The notes: generated by a model from the letters alone, not told the origin. A stretch of DNA of 8,068 bases from CAYLOC01 sp964385195 (GCA_964385195.1 CAYLOC010000155.1:1-8068); one strand, 5' to 3'; counted from the first letter of the stretch, positions 1 to 6,673 are shown. Program-made: numbers and translations.

Positions 1-56
1 CGGCGGAAGGCGTGCCGGATATGGCCACTTACTGGCCGGTAACCAACGCGCCGTGA

Positions 57-85
57 TTGACAGCCGCATACCCGGTATGCATACT
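57..85 (+). promoter_or_regulatory. Promoter of the padR-ABC operon
   Basis: A perfect TTGACA -35 box lies at 57-62. After a 17-base spacer comes CATACT at 80-85, a four-of-six match to TATAAT. Transcription would begin about seven bases further on, at or next to the ATG at 94, and no Shine-Dalgarno sequence precedes that ATG. The operon's first gene is therefore probably translated from a leaderless mRNA, which is common in actinobacteria. The boxes are visible in the sequence; the start site is inferred. Confidence 0.6.
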
Positions 86-96
86 CGGTAGGTATG
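66..96. promoter_or_regulatory. Candidate PadR autorepressor operator
   Basis: Four half-sites of alternating orientation are packed here: GCATACC (66-72), GGTATGC (74-80), GCATAC (79-84) and GTATG (92-96). The first pair is a perfect 7-bp inverted repeat around one base. The second and third make the 10-bp palindrome GTATGCATAC (75-84). The third and fourth form CATAC-N7-GTATG, which runs into the start codon. The array fills the promoter spacer, covers the -10 box and reaches the ATG, so a bound dimer would block RNA polymerase. PadR proteins commonly repress their own operon from such dyads. Which dyad is used cannot be decided from the sequence. Confidence 0.5.
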
Positions 97-678
97 TCGA
101 TCAAACACGGGTTGCTCGCCTTGTTGGAGCGCGGGCCGATGTACGGCTACCAGCTCCGCACCGAGTTCGAGGCCTCCACGGGGGCCACCTGGCCGCTGAA
201 CATCGGACAGGTCTACAGCACCCTGACCCGGCTGGAGCGCGACGGCCTGGTCGAGCCCGTCGGGCGGCCCGACGACGAGGGCCGGGTCGTCTACCAGCTG
301 ACGGCGGACGGCCGGTCCGAGCTCGACGACTGGTTCACCAGCCCGATCCCGCTGCGCAGCCGACCCCGCGACGAGCTCGCGATCAAGCTGGCGATGGCGG
401 TCACCACCCCCGGTGTCGACGTACCCCGGGTGCTGCAGACCCAGCGCACGGCGACGCTGAAGACGCTGCAGGAGCTGACCCGGCTGAAGGCGGACGTGGA
501 CGAGACCACCGACACCGCCTGGCTGTTGGTGCTGGAGTCGATGATCTTCACCGCCGAGGCAGAGGTGCGATGGCTGGACCACTGCGAGACCAAGGTGGCA
601 CGGCTGGCTCCCCAGCGGCCGCCGGTCTCCAGGGCCGCCCCCCGGCCGGTGCACGAAGAGTCGGAGGTACGGCGATGA
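94..678 (+). CDS. PadR-family transcriptional regulator
   Basis: This is a 194-residue cytoplasmic DNA-binding protein. Residues 5-78 form a winged helix typical of PadR: an N-terminal helix with GLLALLERGPMYGYQL, a recognition helix near 37-51 (NIGQVYSTLTRLERDG), and a wing near 56-70 ending in VYQLTADG. Residues 92-170 are a charged helical region like the C-terminal dimerisation domain of the longer (Vir-type) PadR members. The last 20 or so residues are proline- and arginine-rich and probably disordered. The start at 94 is set by the conserved MSIKHGLLALL beginning and by the promoter just upstream. The stop overlaps the next start (ATGA, 675-678). PadR proteins next to ABC transporters usually repress them until an antimicrobial or toxic ligand binds; the ligand here is unknown. 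The family assignment is secure, the effector is inferred. Confidence 0.93.
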   Translation: MSIKHGLLALLERGPMYGYQLRTEFEASTGATWPLNIGQVYSTLTRLERDGLVEPVGRPDDEGRVVYQLTADGRSELDDWFTSPIPLRSRPRDELAIKLAMAVTTPGVDVPRVLQTQRTATLKTLQELTRLKADVDETTDTAWLLVLESMIFTAEAEVRWLDHCETKVARLAPQRPPVSRAAPRPVHEESEVRR

Positions 679-1397
679 GCGCGGTGCTGCAGATCTGCGC
701 GGCGCGGCGTACGTTCGGCGACGGGGAGACCGCCGTCCATGCACTGCACAACGTCAGCCTCACCGTGAAGGAGGCTGAGCTCGTTGCCGTGATGGGGCCC
801 TCGGGGTCGGGGAAGTCCACGCTGCTGCACCTCGCGGGCGGCCTTGACCTGCCGACGTCCGGGGAGGTGCTGGTCGAAGGGGTCGACCTCGGCACCCTCT
901 CCCGCAGCAAATTGGCCGAGTTGCGCCGACGCCATGTGGGATATGTCTTCCAGGACCTGAACCTGGTGCCGGCGCTCACCGCGGTGGAGAACATCGCGCT
1001 GCCCCGTGAGCTCGACGGTGTCCGTGTCCGCCCGGCACGGCGGGAGGCACTGGCGGCGCTGGCCGACGTCGGGCTGGCCGAGGCCGCCGACCGGTTCCCC
1101 GACGAGCTCTCCGGCGGACAGCAGCAACGCGTCGCCATCGCGCGGGCCCTCGTCGGCCCCCGACGGCTGGTGCTGGCCGACGAGCCCACCGGGGCGCTGG
1201 ACAGCGAGACCGGGGAGGCAGTGCTGCGGTTGCTGCGCTCCCGCTGCGACGGGGGTGCAGCGGGCGTGTTGGTGACCCACGAGGCGCGGCATGCCGCGTG
1301 GGCGGACCGGGTGGTGTTCCTGCGCGACGGGGCCATGGTTGACGACACCGGGCATGCCGCGCCGGCCGAGTCCCTGCTGGAGGGGACGATCCGGTGA
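675..1397 (+). CDS. ABC transporter ATP-binding protein (MacB/LolD/FtsE type)
   Basis: This 240-residue nucleotide-binding subunit is complete. Walker A is GPSGSGKST at 41-49, the Q-loop glutamine is Q93 (VFQDLNL), the signature is LSGGQ at 145-149, Walker B is LVLADE at 165-170 with catalytic E170, the D-loop is at 174-176 and the switch histidine is H202 in VTHE. The FQ.-NL.P.LT..EN pattern and ADEPTGALD are typical of ATPases that pair with FtsX-type permeases, which fits the next gene. The start at 675 is chosen because GGAGG at 663-667 sits seven bases upstream and the protein then begins as its family does. The reading frame stays open further upstream, but that part is antisense-like arginine- and alanine-rich noise lying over padR. 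The gene overlaps both neighbours by four bases, so translation is probably coupled. It should power the permease on the cytoplasmic face. Confidence 0.95.
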   Translation: MSAVLQICAARRTFGDGETAVHALHNVSLTVKEAELVAVMGPSGSGKSTLLHLAGGLDLPTSGEVLVEGVDLGTLSRSKLAELRRRHVGYVFQDLNLVPALTAVENIALPRELDGVRVRPARREALAALADVGLAEAADRFPDELSGGQQQRVAIARALVGPRRLVLADEPTGALDSETGEAVLRLLRSRCDGGAAGVLVTHEARHAAWADRVVFLRDGAMVDDTGHAAPAESLLEGTIR

Positions 1398-4117
1398 GTG
1401 CCGGCTGGTGGCCCGCACTTCGCATCGCCCGCCGCACGGTCCGTCGGAACATCGGCCGGTCGCTGCTGGTGGCGGTCCTCGTCGGCCTCCCGGTGGCCGG
1501 GGCGACGTATGCCGACATCATGCTGCGGACCTTCGACTCGCCGCAGCGTCAGGCGCAGATGCAGCTGGGTTCCGCCGACGCCATGATGCTGGTGACGAAC
1601 CACACCCGGTTGCGGCACTTCAGGATCTCTCCCTGGGGTGGGGAGTTCCGGCGGGCCGGGCACCAGCGGGACGCGTCCGCGGTGGACGTGTCCACGCTGC
1701 TCCCGCCCGGCTCGACCGCAGCGGCGGCGGTCAGGGTGAGCGTGCACGCGTTGTGGCTGGAACGTGCCGACGGCTCACCGGTGCGCACCAGCCTCATGTC
1801 GGCCGATCTCGGCTCTCCGCTGACCCGGCACCAGGCGACGCTGGTCGACGGTTCCGCGCCGTCCGCGGACGAGGTGGCCGTGACCCAGCCGTTGGCGCAA
1901 CGGCTGGGCCTGCTCGACGGGTCCGGGCACCTGCGCCCGGATGCCGCGATCACGGTGCGGGACGGCGCCACCGAGCCGGTGAGCGGGCTGGTGCGGTCGC
2001 CGTACTGCCTCGACTGCGAGCGCGTGGTCGCGCAGCCCGGTGCCGACATCTTGCACGGTGTTCGGATGGGCACGATGTGGTCAGGGGACAGGCGCTGGAA
2101 GGCCTACCTGGTCACACTGCCGGACGGGACCGATGCGGAGGCGTTGGCGGCGCGGTTGGCGGCCGACGGGGTCGCGCTGACCCCCCGGAACGCGGTCGTG
2201 CACCCGGAGGAGTACCAACCACCCGGGGGCGGCGGCGTCAGCCTCGACTCGATGCGGGCGGCCGCCCTCGCGGCGCTGATCATCGGGCTCGGGCTGCTGG
2301 AGGTGATCCTGCTCGCCGGTACGGCGTTCGCGGTGGGGGCCCGGCGCCAGGTGCGGTCACTGGGGTTGGTGGCTGCGACCGGAGGGTCGACGCGGCAGGT
2401 GCGACGGATCGTGCTTACCCAGGGACTCGTGCTGGGGCTGCTCGGGGCCGGGCTCGGCATCGCGTTCGGGACAGCGGTCGCCCTGCTGGGTAAGTCCCTC
2501 TGGGAGGGCCTGGCGAACGGCATCATTCCCTCCTGGCACTTCGGTCCGTGGGAGATCGCGGTCGCCGCCTTGGTCGGCTGCGTCTCCGGTCTGCTGGCGG
2601 CGGTCATCCCGGCGGTCGGAGCGGCGCGGATGGCGCCCGTCGACGCGCTGGCGGGCAGGTTCCGGATCAGCCGGGCGCGCGCCCACCGCACGCCGGTCAT
2701 CGGTGCCGCCCTCGTGGCCGGGGGCGTGGTGGCCGGGATGGTCGGCGACCAGATGCTGTCTGGCGGGTTCTCGGCGTACGTCGAGGCGCTTGCCCGGGTG
2801 CAGCAGTCCGGTGGCTACCCGCAACCCCCGAGCTCGACCGGTCCGGTGGCCCTGGTGCTGCTCGGCGCCGTGTTGGCCGTCGCCGGAATGGTCGTGCTGG
2901 CACCGTCGCTGCTCGGCTGGCTGAGTCGGATCGGGCGGGTCTTGCCGCTGTCGGGGCGGTTGGCGGTCCGTGACGCCGCCCGGCACCGGCACCGTACCGG
3001 CCCGGCCACCAGCGCTATCGCGGTGGCCGTGGCCGGGTCCGTGGTGCTCGCGTTCATCGCGGCGGGCAATGCCCGTGCCGACGAGCTGCGGCACGTGCCC
3101 TCGTTCCCCGACCACACGCTGCAGACCTACTCCTTCGCCATGCCTACGGCGAGGGAGAACGCCGACGTCGCACAGCAGGGCGCCCGCGCTGTTGCTCGTG
3201 CCCTGCCCGGGAGTACTGCGATCCCCGACCGGGAGATCTTCGCGGCGCACAAGGGGCGGAACGGGCCGAACAAGATGCCGCTGTTCATCCAGGCGAAGTT
3301 TCGCTCCGGCGACGAGGCGACGGCCGCGGTAGCGATGCGCGAGGGTGGAGTGGCGGTGGCCGACCCGCAGTTGATCCGGCTCAGTCTCGGCCGGGCGCTG
3401 ACCGGTGCCGAGCAGCGGAAACTGGAGTCCGGCGCGGTGCTGGTGACCTCGTCGGTGCAGCTCGACGCGCGGGGGCGGGTCCACCTGGCGGTCGAGCGAC
3501 GGAACGGTCCACCTGAACAGGTGGTGCTCCCTGGCGTCCTCGCGCAGCGGCCCATCGCCTACACGAGCCTGCCGTCGGCGTTCGTGCCGGCATCCGTGGT
3601 CGACGATCAGGGGTGGCGCGTCTCGACCACGAGCTGGCTGGTCACCTACCCGGCTGACACCACGGCCGATGAGCTGGACGCGGCCATCGCCGCGGGACAG
3701 CGGACCGGTGCCTCGACGTACCTGGACACCGTGGGTGGCGACGACGACATCGTGCTGTTGCTCGCCGCGCTCGCCGCCGCCTTCGTCACGCTGGTGGGGG
3801 TGGCGATCTCGGTCGCGTTGTCGGCGGCGGAAGGCAGAGCGGACCTGGCGACGCTCGCGGCGGTCGGGGCACCGCCGCGACGCCGGCGGTCACTGGCCGC
3901 CGCGCAGGCGCTGATGGTCGGCGGACTCGGCTGCCTGCTCGGTCTGGCGCTGGGCACGTTCGTGGCGTACACGCTGCGGGCGACGATCGGTGCGCCGGGG
4001 TTCGTCGTACCGTGGCAGAACCTGGTCGCGGTCGGCGTCGTCGTACCCCTGCTCGCCGTACTGGTGGCCGCGGTATGCACCCCCAGCCGGCTCCCGATGG
4101 TCCGCCGCCTCGACTAA
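1394..4117 (+). CDS. FtsX-family ABC transporter permease, two FtsX domains
   Basis: This 907-residue membrane protein is the partner of the preceding ATPase. By eye there are ten hydrophobic segments: about 22-42, 288-312, 339-366, 386-410, 435-452, 485-511, 538-558, 786-811, 835-862 and 876-897. Large hydrophilic regions at about 45-285 and 560-785 are probably outside the membrane. The blocks 288-410 and 786-897 are the two FtsX domains; each has the family's loop after its first helix (QVRSLGLVAATG and DLATLAAVGAP). The layout matches long actinobacterial permeases that carry both halves in one chain. The GTG start at 1394 is preceded by GGAGGGG (1379-1385) at eight bases and overlaps the ATPase stop as GTGA. 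The first outer region has a Cys-X2-Cys pair (205, 208). Such systems export lipids, peptides or drugs, or transmit force to cell-wall enzymes; the substrate cannot be told from the sequence. Confidence 0.92.
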   Translation: MSAGWWPALRIARRTVRRNIGRSLLVAVLVGLPVAGATYADIMLRTFDSPQRQAQMQLGSADAMMLVTNHTRLRHFRISPWGGEFRRAGHQRDASAVDVSTLLPPGSTAAAAVRVSVHALWLERADGSPVRTSLMSADLGSPLTRHQATLVDGSAPSADEVAVTQPLAQRLGLLDGSGHLRPDAAITVRDGATEPVSGLVRSPYCLDCERVVAQPGADILHGVRMGTMWSGDRRWKAYLVTLPDGTDAEALAARLAADGVALTPRNAVVHPEEYQPPGGGGVSLDSMRAAALAALIIGLGLLEVILLAGTAFAVGARRQVRSLGLVAATGGSTRQVRRIVLTQGLVLGLLGAGLGIAFGTAVALLGKSLWEGLANGIIPSWHFGPWEIAVAALVGCVSGLLAAVIPAVGAARMAPVDALAGRFRISRARAHRTPVIGAALVAGGVVAGMVGDQMLSGGFSAYVEALARVQQSGGYPQPPSSTGPVALVLLGAVLAVAGMVVLAPSLLGWLSRIGRVLPLSGRLAVRDAARHRHRTGPATSAIAVAVAGSVVLAFIAAGNARADELRHVPSFPDHTLQTYSFAMPTARENADVAQQGARAVARALPGSTAIPDREIFAAHKGRNGPNKMPLFIQAKFRSGDEATAAVAMREGGVAVADPQLIRLSLGRALTGAEQRKLESGAVLVTSSVQLDARGRVHLAVERRNGPPEQVVLPGVLAQRPIAYTSLPSAFVPASVVDDQGWRVSTTSWLVTYPADTTADELDAAIAAGQRTGASTYLDTVGGDDDIVLLLAALAAAFVTLVGVAISVALSAAEGRADLATLAAVGAPPRRRRSLAAAQALMVGGLGCLLGLALGTFVAYTLRATIGAPGFVVPWQNLVAVGVVVPLLAVLVAAVCTPSRLPMVRRLD

Positions 4118-4120
4118 CCG

Positions 4121-4204
4121 CGTTTGCCTTGTAGACGGTGCGTTTGCCCCGTCTACAAGGCAGATCTCCCGCGCCAACGGTGCGCCTGCCCCGTCTACAA
4201 GGCA
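4121..4204. repeat. Three-copy repeat cluster (14-base core, one copy inverted)
   Basis: The core CCGTCTACAAGGCA occurs at 4149-4162 and 4191-4204, and inverted at 4125-4138. The two direct copies belong to a longer 28-base repeat (4135-4162 and 4177-4204) that differs only at two adjacent bases (TT against CC) with a 42-base period. A shorter CGTTTGCC motif (4121-4128, 4141-4148) recurs as CGCCTGCC (4183-4190) before the last core. The inverted copy can pair with either direct copy, giving a 10-base or a 52-base loop. The cluster resembles a dispersed intergenic repeat of the REP/BIME kind, but one window cannot show whether it recurs in the genome. No protein or target-site duplication marks it as a mobile element. 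Confidence 0.75.
4122..4165. terminator. Long hairpin between convergent genes, candidate bidirectional terminator
   Basis: TGCCTTGTAGACGG (4125-4138) is the exact reverse complement of CCGTCTACAAGGCA (4149-4162), with a 10-base loop. Three further pairs, two of them G-U in the plus-strand RNA, extend the stem to 17. It starts five bases after the permease stop and lies 56 bases beyond the mdh stop on the other strand, so it could end transcription from both sides. No T-run follows on either strand, so it is not a textbook intrinsic terminator; such U-less hairpins are often proposed as terminators in actinobacteria. The hairpin is seen, its function is inferred. Confidence 0.6.
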
Positions 4205-4220
4205 AGCGCGGCGAGCGGGT

Positions 4221-5210
4221 TCAGATCAGGCCCAGCCCCTTGACGGCGTCGCGCTCGCCGGCGAGTTCGGCGGCGGTGGCGTCGATCCGTGCGCGGGAGA
4301 AGTCGTTGATCTCCAGCCCCTGCACGATCTCCCAATCTCCACCCTTGGTGGTGACCGGGAAGGACGACATCAGACCGGCGGGTACGTCGTACGACCCGTC
4401 GGAGTAGACCGCCATCGACAGCCAGTCTCCCGCCGGGCTGCCGCCCAGCCAGTCGCGTGCCGCGTCGCAGGTGGCGCTGGCGGCGCTCGCTGCACTGGAG
4501 GCTCCGCGTGCCTCGATGATCGCCGCACCCCGCTTCTGCACCGTGGGGATGAAGTCGTTCTCCAGCCACTGCTGGTCGTTGACCACCTCAGCGGCGTTCC
4601 GGCCGGCGACGTCTGCGTGGAAGATGTCGGGGTACTGCGTGGCCGAGTGGTTGCCCCAGATCGTCATCTTGGTGACGTCGTTGACCGACGCGCCGGTCTT
4701 GGCCGCCAACTGTGCCAGCGCGCGGTTGTGGTCGAGCCGGGTCAACGCGGCGAACCGCTGCCGGGGGATGTCGGGGGCGTTGCTGAGCGTGATCAGCGCG
4801 TTGGTGTTGGCCGGGTTTCCGGTGATCAGCACCCGTACGTCGTCAGCGGCGTGGGCGTTGAGCGCCTCGCCCTGTGGTTTGAAGATCCCGCCGTTCGCCT
4901 CCAGCAGGTCGCTGCGCTCCATGCCCTTGCCCCGTGGCTTCGCCCCGACGAGCAGCGCGAGGTTGACGCCGTCGAACACCGTGTTGGGGTCGTCACCGGT
5001 CTGCACTGCGGACAGCAGGGGGAACGCGCAGTCGTCGAGCTCCATCACCACGCCCTCCAACGCCTTCAGTGCCGGGGTGATCTCAAGAAGCCGCAACTCC
5101 ACCGGCTGCGACGGGCCGAAGATCGCGCCGCTGGCGATCCGGAAGAGAAGGCTGTAGCCGATCTGCCCGGCGGCCCCGGTCACGGCGATCTTGACAGGTG
5201 TTGCGCTCAC
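4221..5210 (-). CDS. mdh: Malate dehydrogenase (NAD-dependent)
   Basis: The enzyme interconverts malate and oxaloacetate in the TCA cycle, in the cytoplasm. At 329 residues it has the usual length of the cytosolic-type bacterial and eukaryotic MDH group. The dinucleotide loop is TGAAGQIGYS (11-20). Acidic E43 at the end of the second strand (LLEI) fits NAD rather than NADP use. Substrate-loop arginines are R93 and R99 in GAKPRGKGMER, the catalytic pair is D160 (TRLDHNRA) and H188 (IWGNHSATQYPD), and R163 is the third substrate arginine. The GTG start at 5210 is supported by AGGAG (rc of 5216-5220) five bases upstream and by a normal N-terminus just before the first beta strand. The gene converges on the permease and lies downstream of the lipoprotein gene on the same strand after a 231-base gap, so it probably has its own promoter. 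Nothing in it looks broken. Confidence 0.97.
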   Translation of the reverse strand: MSATPVKIAVTGAAGQIGYSLLFRIASGAIFGPSQPVELRLLEITPALKALEGVVMELDDCAFPLLSAVQTGDDPNTVFDGVNLALLVGAKPRGKGMERSDLLEANGGIFKPQGEALNAHAADDVRVLITGNPANTNALITLSNAPDIPRQRFAALTRLDHNRALAQLAAKTGASVNDVTKMTIWGNHSATQYPDIFHADVAGRNAAEVVNDQQWLENDFIPTVQKRGAAIIEARGASSAASAASATCDAARDWLGGSPAGDWLSMAVYSDGSYDVPAGLMSSFPVTTKGGDWEIVQGLEINDFSRARIDATAAELAGERDAVKGLGLI

Positions 5211-5237
5211 TGCTGCTCCTCAACGGTTGCGATACTC

Positions 5238-5281
5238 ACCAAGCCACATACCAAGTGCACGGGACGAAAGACGTCCGGTGC
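5238..5281 (-). promoter_or_regulatory. mdh leader: hairpin and spaced direct repeat
   Basis: An imperfect inverted repeat at 5257-5281 has arms of GCAC and GGACG pairing with CGTCC and GTGC, one mismatched base per arm, and a five-base loop. On the minus-strand transcript it would be a stable hairpin in the mdh leader. Between it and the ribosome-binding site lie two copies of CTTGGT (rc of 5250-5255 and 5238-5243), 12 bases apart. The elements are seen. A role as an operator or RNA control element is only a possibility. Confidence 0.4.
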
Positions 5282-5300
5282 GCCACTCGGCGTACTCGTG

Positions 5301-5309
5301 ACGCTAGCA
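5301..5309 (-). promoter_or_regulatory. Candidate mdh promoter, extended -10
   Basis: Read on the minus strand, TG-C-TAGCGT (5309 down to 5301) is an extended -10 element with an actinobacterial TANNNT box. I see no convincing -35 box at 16-18 bases, which extended -10 promoters can lack. Transcription would start near 5294 and leave a leader of about 84 bases before the GTG of mdh. The rest of the 231-base gap up to 5441 shows no obvious terminator for the lipoprotein gene and no small gene. Confidence 0.4.
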
Positions 5310-5441
5310 CCGTGGCCCGCCTCACACTGAGCCGGTCACAACGCCACGACCGCCCCTGACGACGTGCAGGCATCCACAGCGGCTTCTCACAGCGCAGCGC
5401 GTACGTCGCCTCATCGGGTTGTCGCACTGCTCGACTCATGC

Positions 5442-6569
5442 CTATCCGACGTTGAGGAGCGTGTCCCGTCGCGGGACGATGTCGTACCACAGAGTGGCGT
5501 TGTCTACGTCGAACCGGGCCGTCACCACCGCGTCGTCGACGGAGACTTTCGGCTTGCTCAGCAGGTGCGACCACGGCTGCCCCGTGACGGAGGAACCCTC
5601 GGCGACCTTCGCCCGCAGCCGTTCGGCGTTCCTTGTGGCGCCGTCGTGGTCGTCCATGACCAGGACCACGACCATGGTGGCTTGGTCGTCGGTCTTGGTG
5701 ACGCCGATGCCGTAGGCCCGGTACGGCGTCAGGGCCAATGCCGTGATCTGCTTGTGCTGCTTCGCGACCTGCGCCGGATCCAGATCTCCGCCCAGATCGG
5801 CGCCATGGCTGCTGTAGGTCCGCGTGCCCAGCATCGCGGAGTAGACGCCGGCATCGTCGAGCGCCTGTGCGGCCGCGGCGAGGTCGTCGTTGTCGGCCAG
5901 TGTCTCGGTTTCACCGTGAGCGGCCTGCACCATGCCGGTCATGTCCGCGTCGGTCCGGGCGTAGGCAAGTTCGTTGCCGAGGACCGCGACCCGACCGGAC
6001 TCACCGATCAGCGAGTACGGGGTCCTCATGCCCGGCCGGATCTTGCCGTCCTCCAGCCACGAGACGATCTTCTCGTCGCCGAGGGTACGGCGTTCCGCGT
6101 TCTGCACGTGCTGGGTGAATGCGTCGTACACGGCGTTCTTGTCGATGTCGCCGGTGGCGGCCATGAGCTGGTGCGGAGGTTCCCCTGCGCGAATGTCGCT
6201 GGCCAGGTCCCCGGGGGCGTAACCGGCGGTCTTCGACAGCGTCGCGGGACGGCCCACTCCCCGGAACAGCATGCTCGTCAGCGCCCCGGCCCCATCGGTC
6301 CGGGCGGAGAGCGCGATGGCGGCCCTGCCGAACGCCTTCCCCGTTGCGTCCCGGTCGGCTCCGGACGCGGCCCACGCCTCGTCGTACAGGTTCACCGCCA
6401 CCAGATCCGCGGCATCGTGTCGTGCCGGGATCAGCGCCAGCGAGCTCTCGATCGAGGGGTCGTCGCCTCCGCCGCCCCCCGAGCAGGCCACGAGTGGTAC
6501 GGCGAGCAGGCACGCAGCGACCACGGCTGCGGCACGCGCACGGCTCCGGCCGGGAAGAGGTGTGGGCAT
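5442..6569 (-). CDS. Putative lipoprotein of unknown function
   Basis: I do not recognise this 375-residue protein. It begins with a basic n-region (RSRAR), a hydrophobic stretch at 13-27 and a lipobox LVAC ending at C29. A glycine- and aspartate-rich linker (SGGGGGDD) follows, so it should be exported and lipid-anchored on the outer face of the membrane. The mature part begins SSLALIPARHDAADLVAVNLYD, has no further cysteine or membrane helix, and looks like an alternating alpha/beta globular domain. The ATG at 6569 is chosen because it gives a normal signal peptide. An in-frame GTG 15 codons upstream is possible but adds a tail to the signal. No Shine-Dalgarno sequence precedes the ATG. The gene diverges from icd and runs towards mdh. 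Being conserved next to TCA-cycle genes would not by itself imply a metabolic role. A plus-strand frame across the same region has no such signal and is judged a shadow. Confidence 0.85.
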   Translation of the reverse strand: MPTPLPGRSRARAAAVVAACLLAVPLVACSGGGGGDDPSIESSLALIPARHDAADLVAVNLYDEAWAASGADRDATGKAFGRAAIALSARTDGAGALTSMLFRGVGRPATLSKTAGYAPGDLASDIRAGEPPHQLMAATGDIDKNAVYDAFTQHVQNAERRTLGDEKIVSWLEDGKIRPGMRTPYSLIGESGRVAVLGNELAYARTDADMTGMVQAAHGETETLADNDDLAAAAQALDDAGVYSAMLGTRTYSSHGADLGGDLDPAQVAKQHKQITALALTPYRAYGIGVTKTDDQATMVVVLVMDDHDGATRNAERLRAKVAEGSSVTGQPWSHLLSKPKVSVDDAVVTARFDVDNATLWYDIVPRRDTLLNVG

Positions 6570-6575
6570 GGCCGC

Positions 6576-6581
6576 AGCGTA
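6576..6581 (-). promoter_or_regulatory. Candidate -10 box of the lipoprotein gene (leaderless)
   Basis: TACGCT (minus strand, 6581 down to 6576) fits TANNNT and ends six bases before the A of the ATG, so transcription would begin at or beside the start codon. This agrees with the absence of a ribosome-binding site. No good -35 box is seen, so the call is weak. Confidence 0.35.
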
Positions 6582-6659
6582 AGGGCGAGAGGGGTCACTC
6601 CGGTCGGTGCCCACCGGCGTACCCGTGCCGCGATTCGCGGGTCCGCACACTCTGAGGTA

Positions 6660-6673
6660 TCTTGACGTCAAGA
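6660..6673. promoter_or_regulatory. Perfect 14-bp palindrome upstream of icd, candidate operator
   Basis: TCTTGACGTCAAGA is perfectly self-complementary and sits 34 bases before the icd ATG in a region richer in A and T than its surroundings. Arms this long and uninterrupted suit a dimeric regulator, for instance of the MarR family. TTGACG inside it could also serve as a -35 box, but no clear -10 box follows at 17 bases. GATATT at 6674-6679 and TATCTT at 6658-6663 are alternative -10 candidates overlapping the palindrome. Either way a bound protein would interfere with icd transcription. A second, GC-rich dyad (CCGCGA-T-TCGCGG) lies at 6628-6640. Confidence 0.55.

Noticed and set aside
3..56. 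Short frame reading AEGVPDMATYWPVTNAP then TGA, possibly the end of an upstream gene
   Set aside because: Only 17 codons are visible and nothing in them is recognisable. The stop directly before the -35 box is suggestive but not enough to call a partial gene.
57..674. In-frame upstream extension of the ABC ATPase
   Set aside because: It lies over padR in another frame and is low-complexity Arg/Ala/Gly. The ATG at 675 has a good ribosome-binding site and gives the normal family N-terminus.
291..1747. Long minus-strand frames opposite padR and the ATPase
   Set aside because: They are antisense to two genes with full motif sets, rich in Arg, Pro and Ser, and without recognisable domains.
4121..4204. 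Repeat cluster as a CRISPR remnant or transposon end
   Set aside because: There are only three short copies of mixed orientation, with no uniform spacers, no cas genes, no transposase and no target duplication.
3990..5330. Plus-strand open frame of 446 codons over the permease end, the repeat cluster and mdh
   Set aside because: It is antisense to mdh. Its only striking peptide, with APSTRQ repeated, is just the translation of the DNA repeat at 4121-4204.
5364..6665. Plus-strand open frame of 433 codons opposite the lipoprotein
   Set aside because: It has no signal, domain or ribosome-binding site and a composition typical of a reverse-strand shadow. The minus-strand protein has a coherent lipobox and mature domain.
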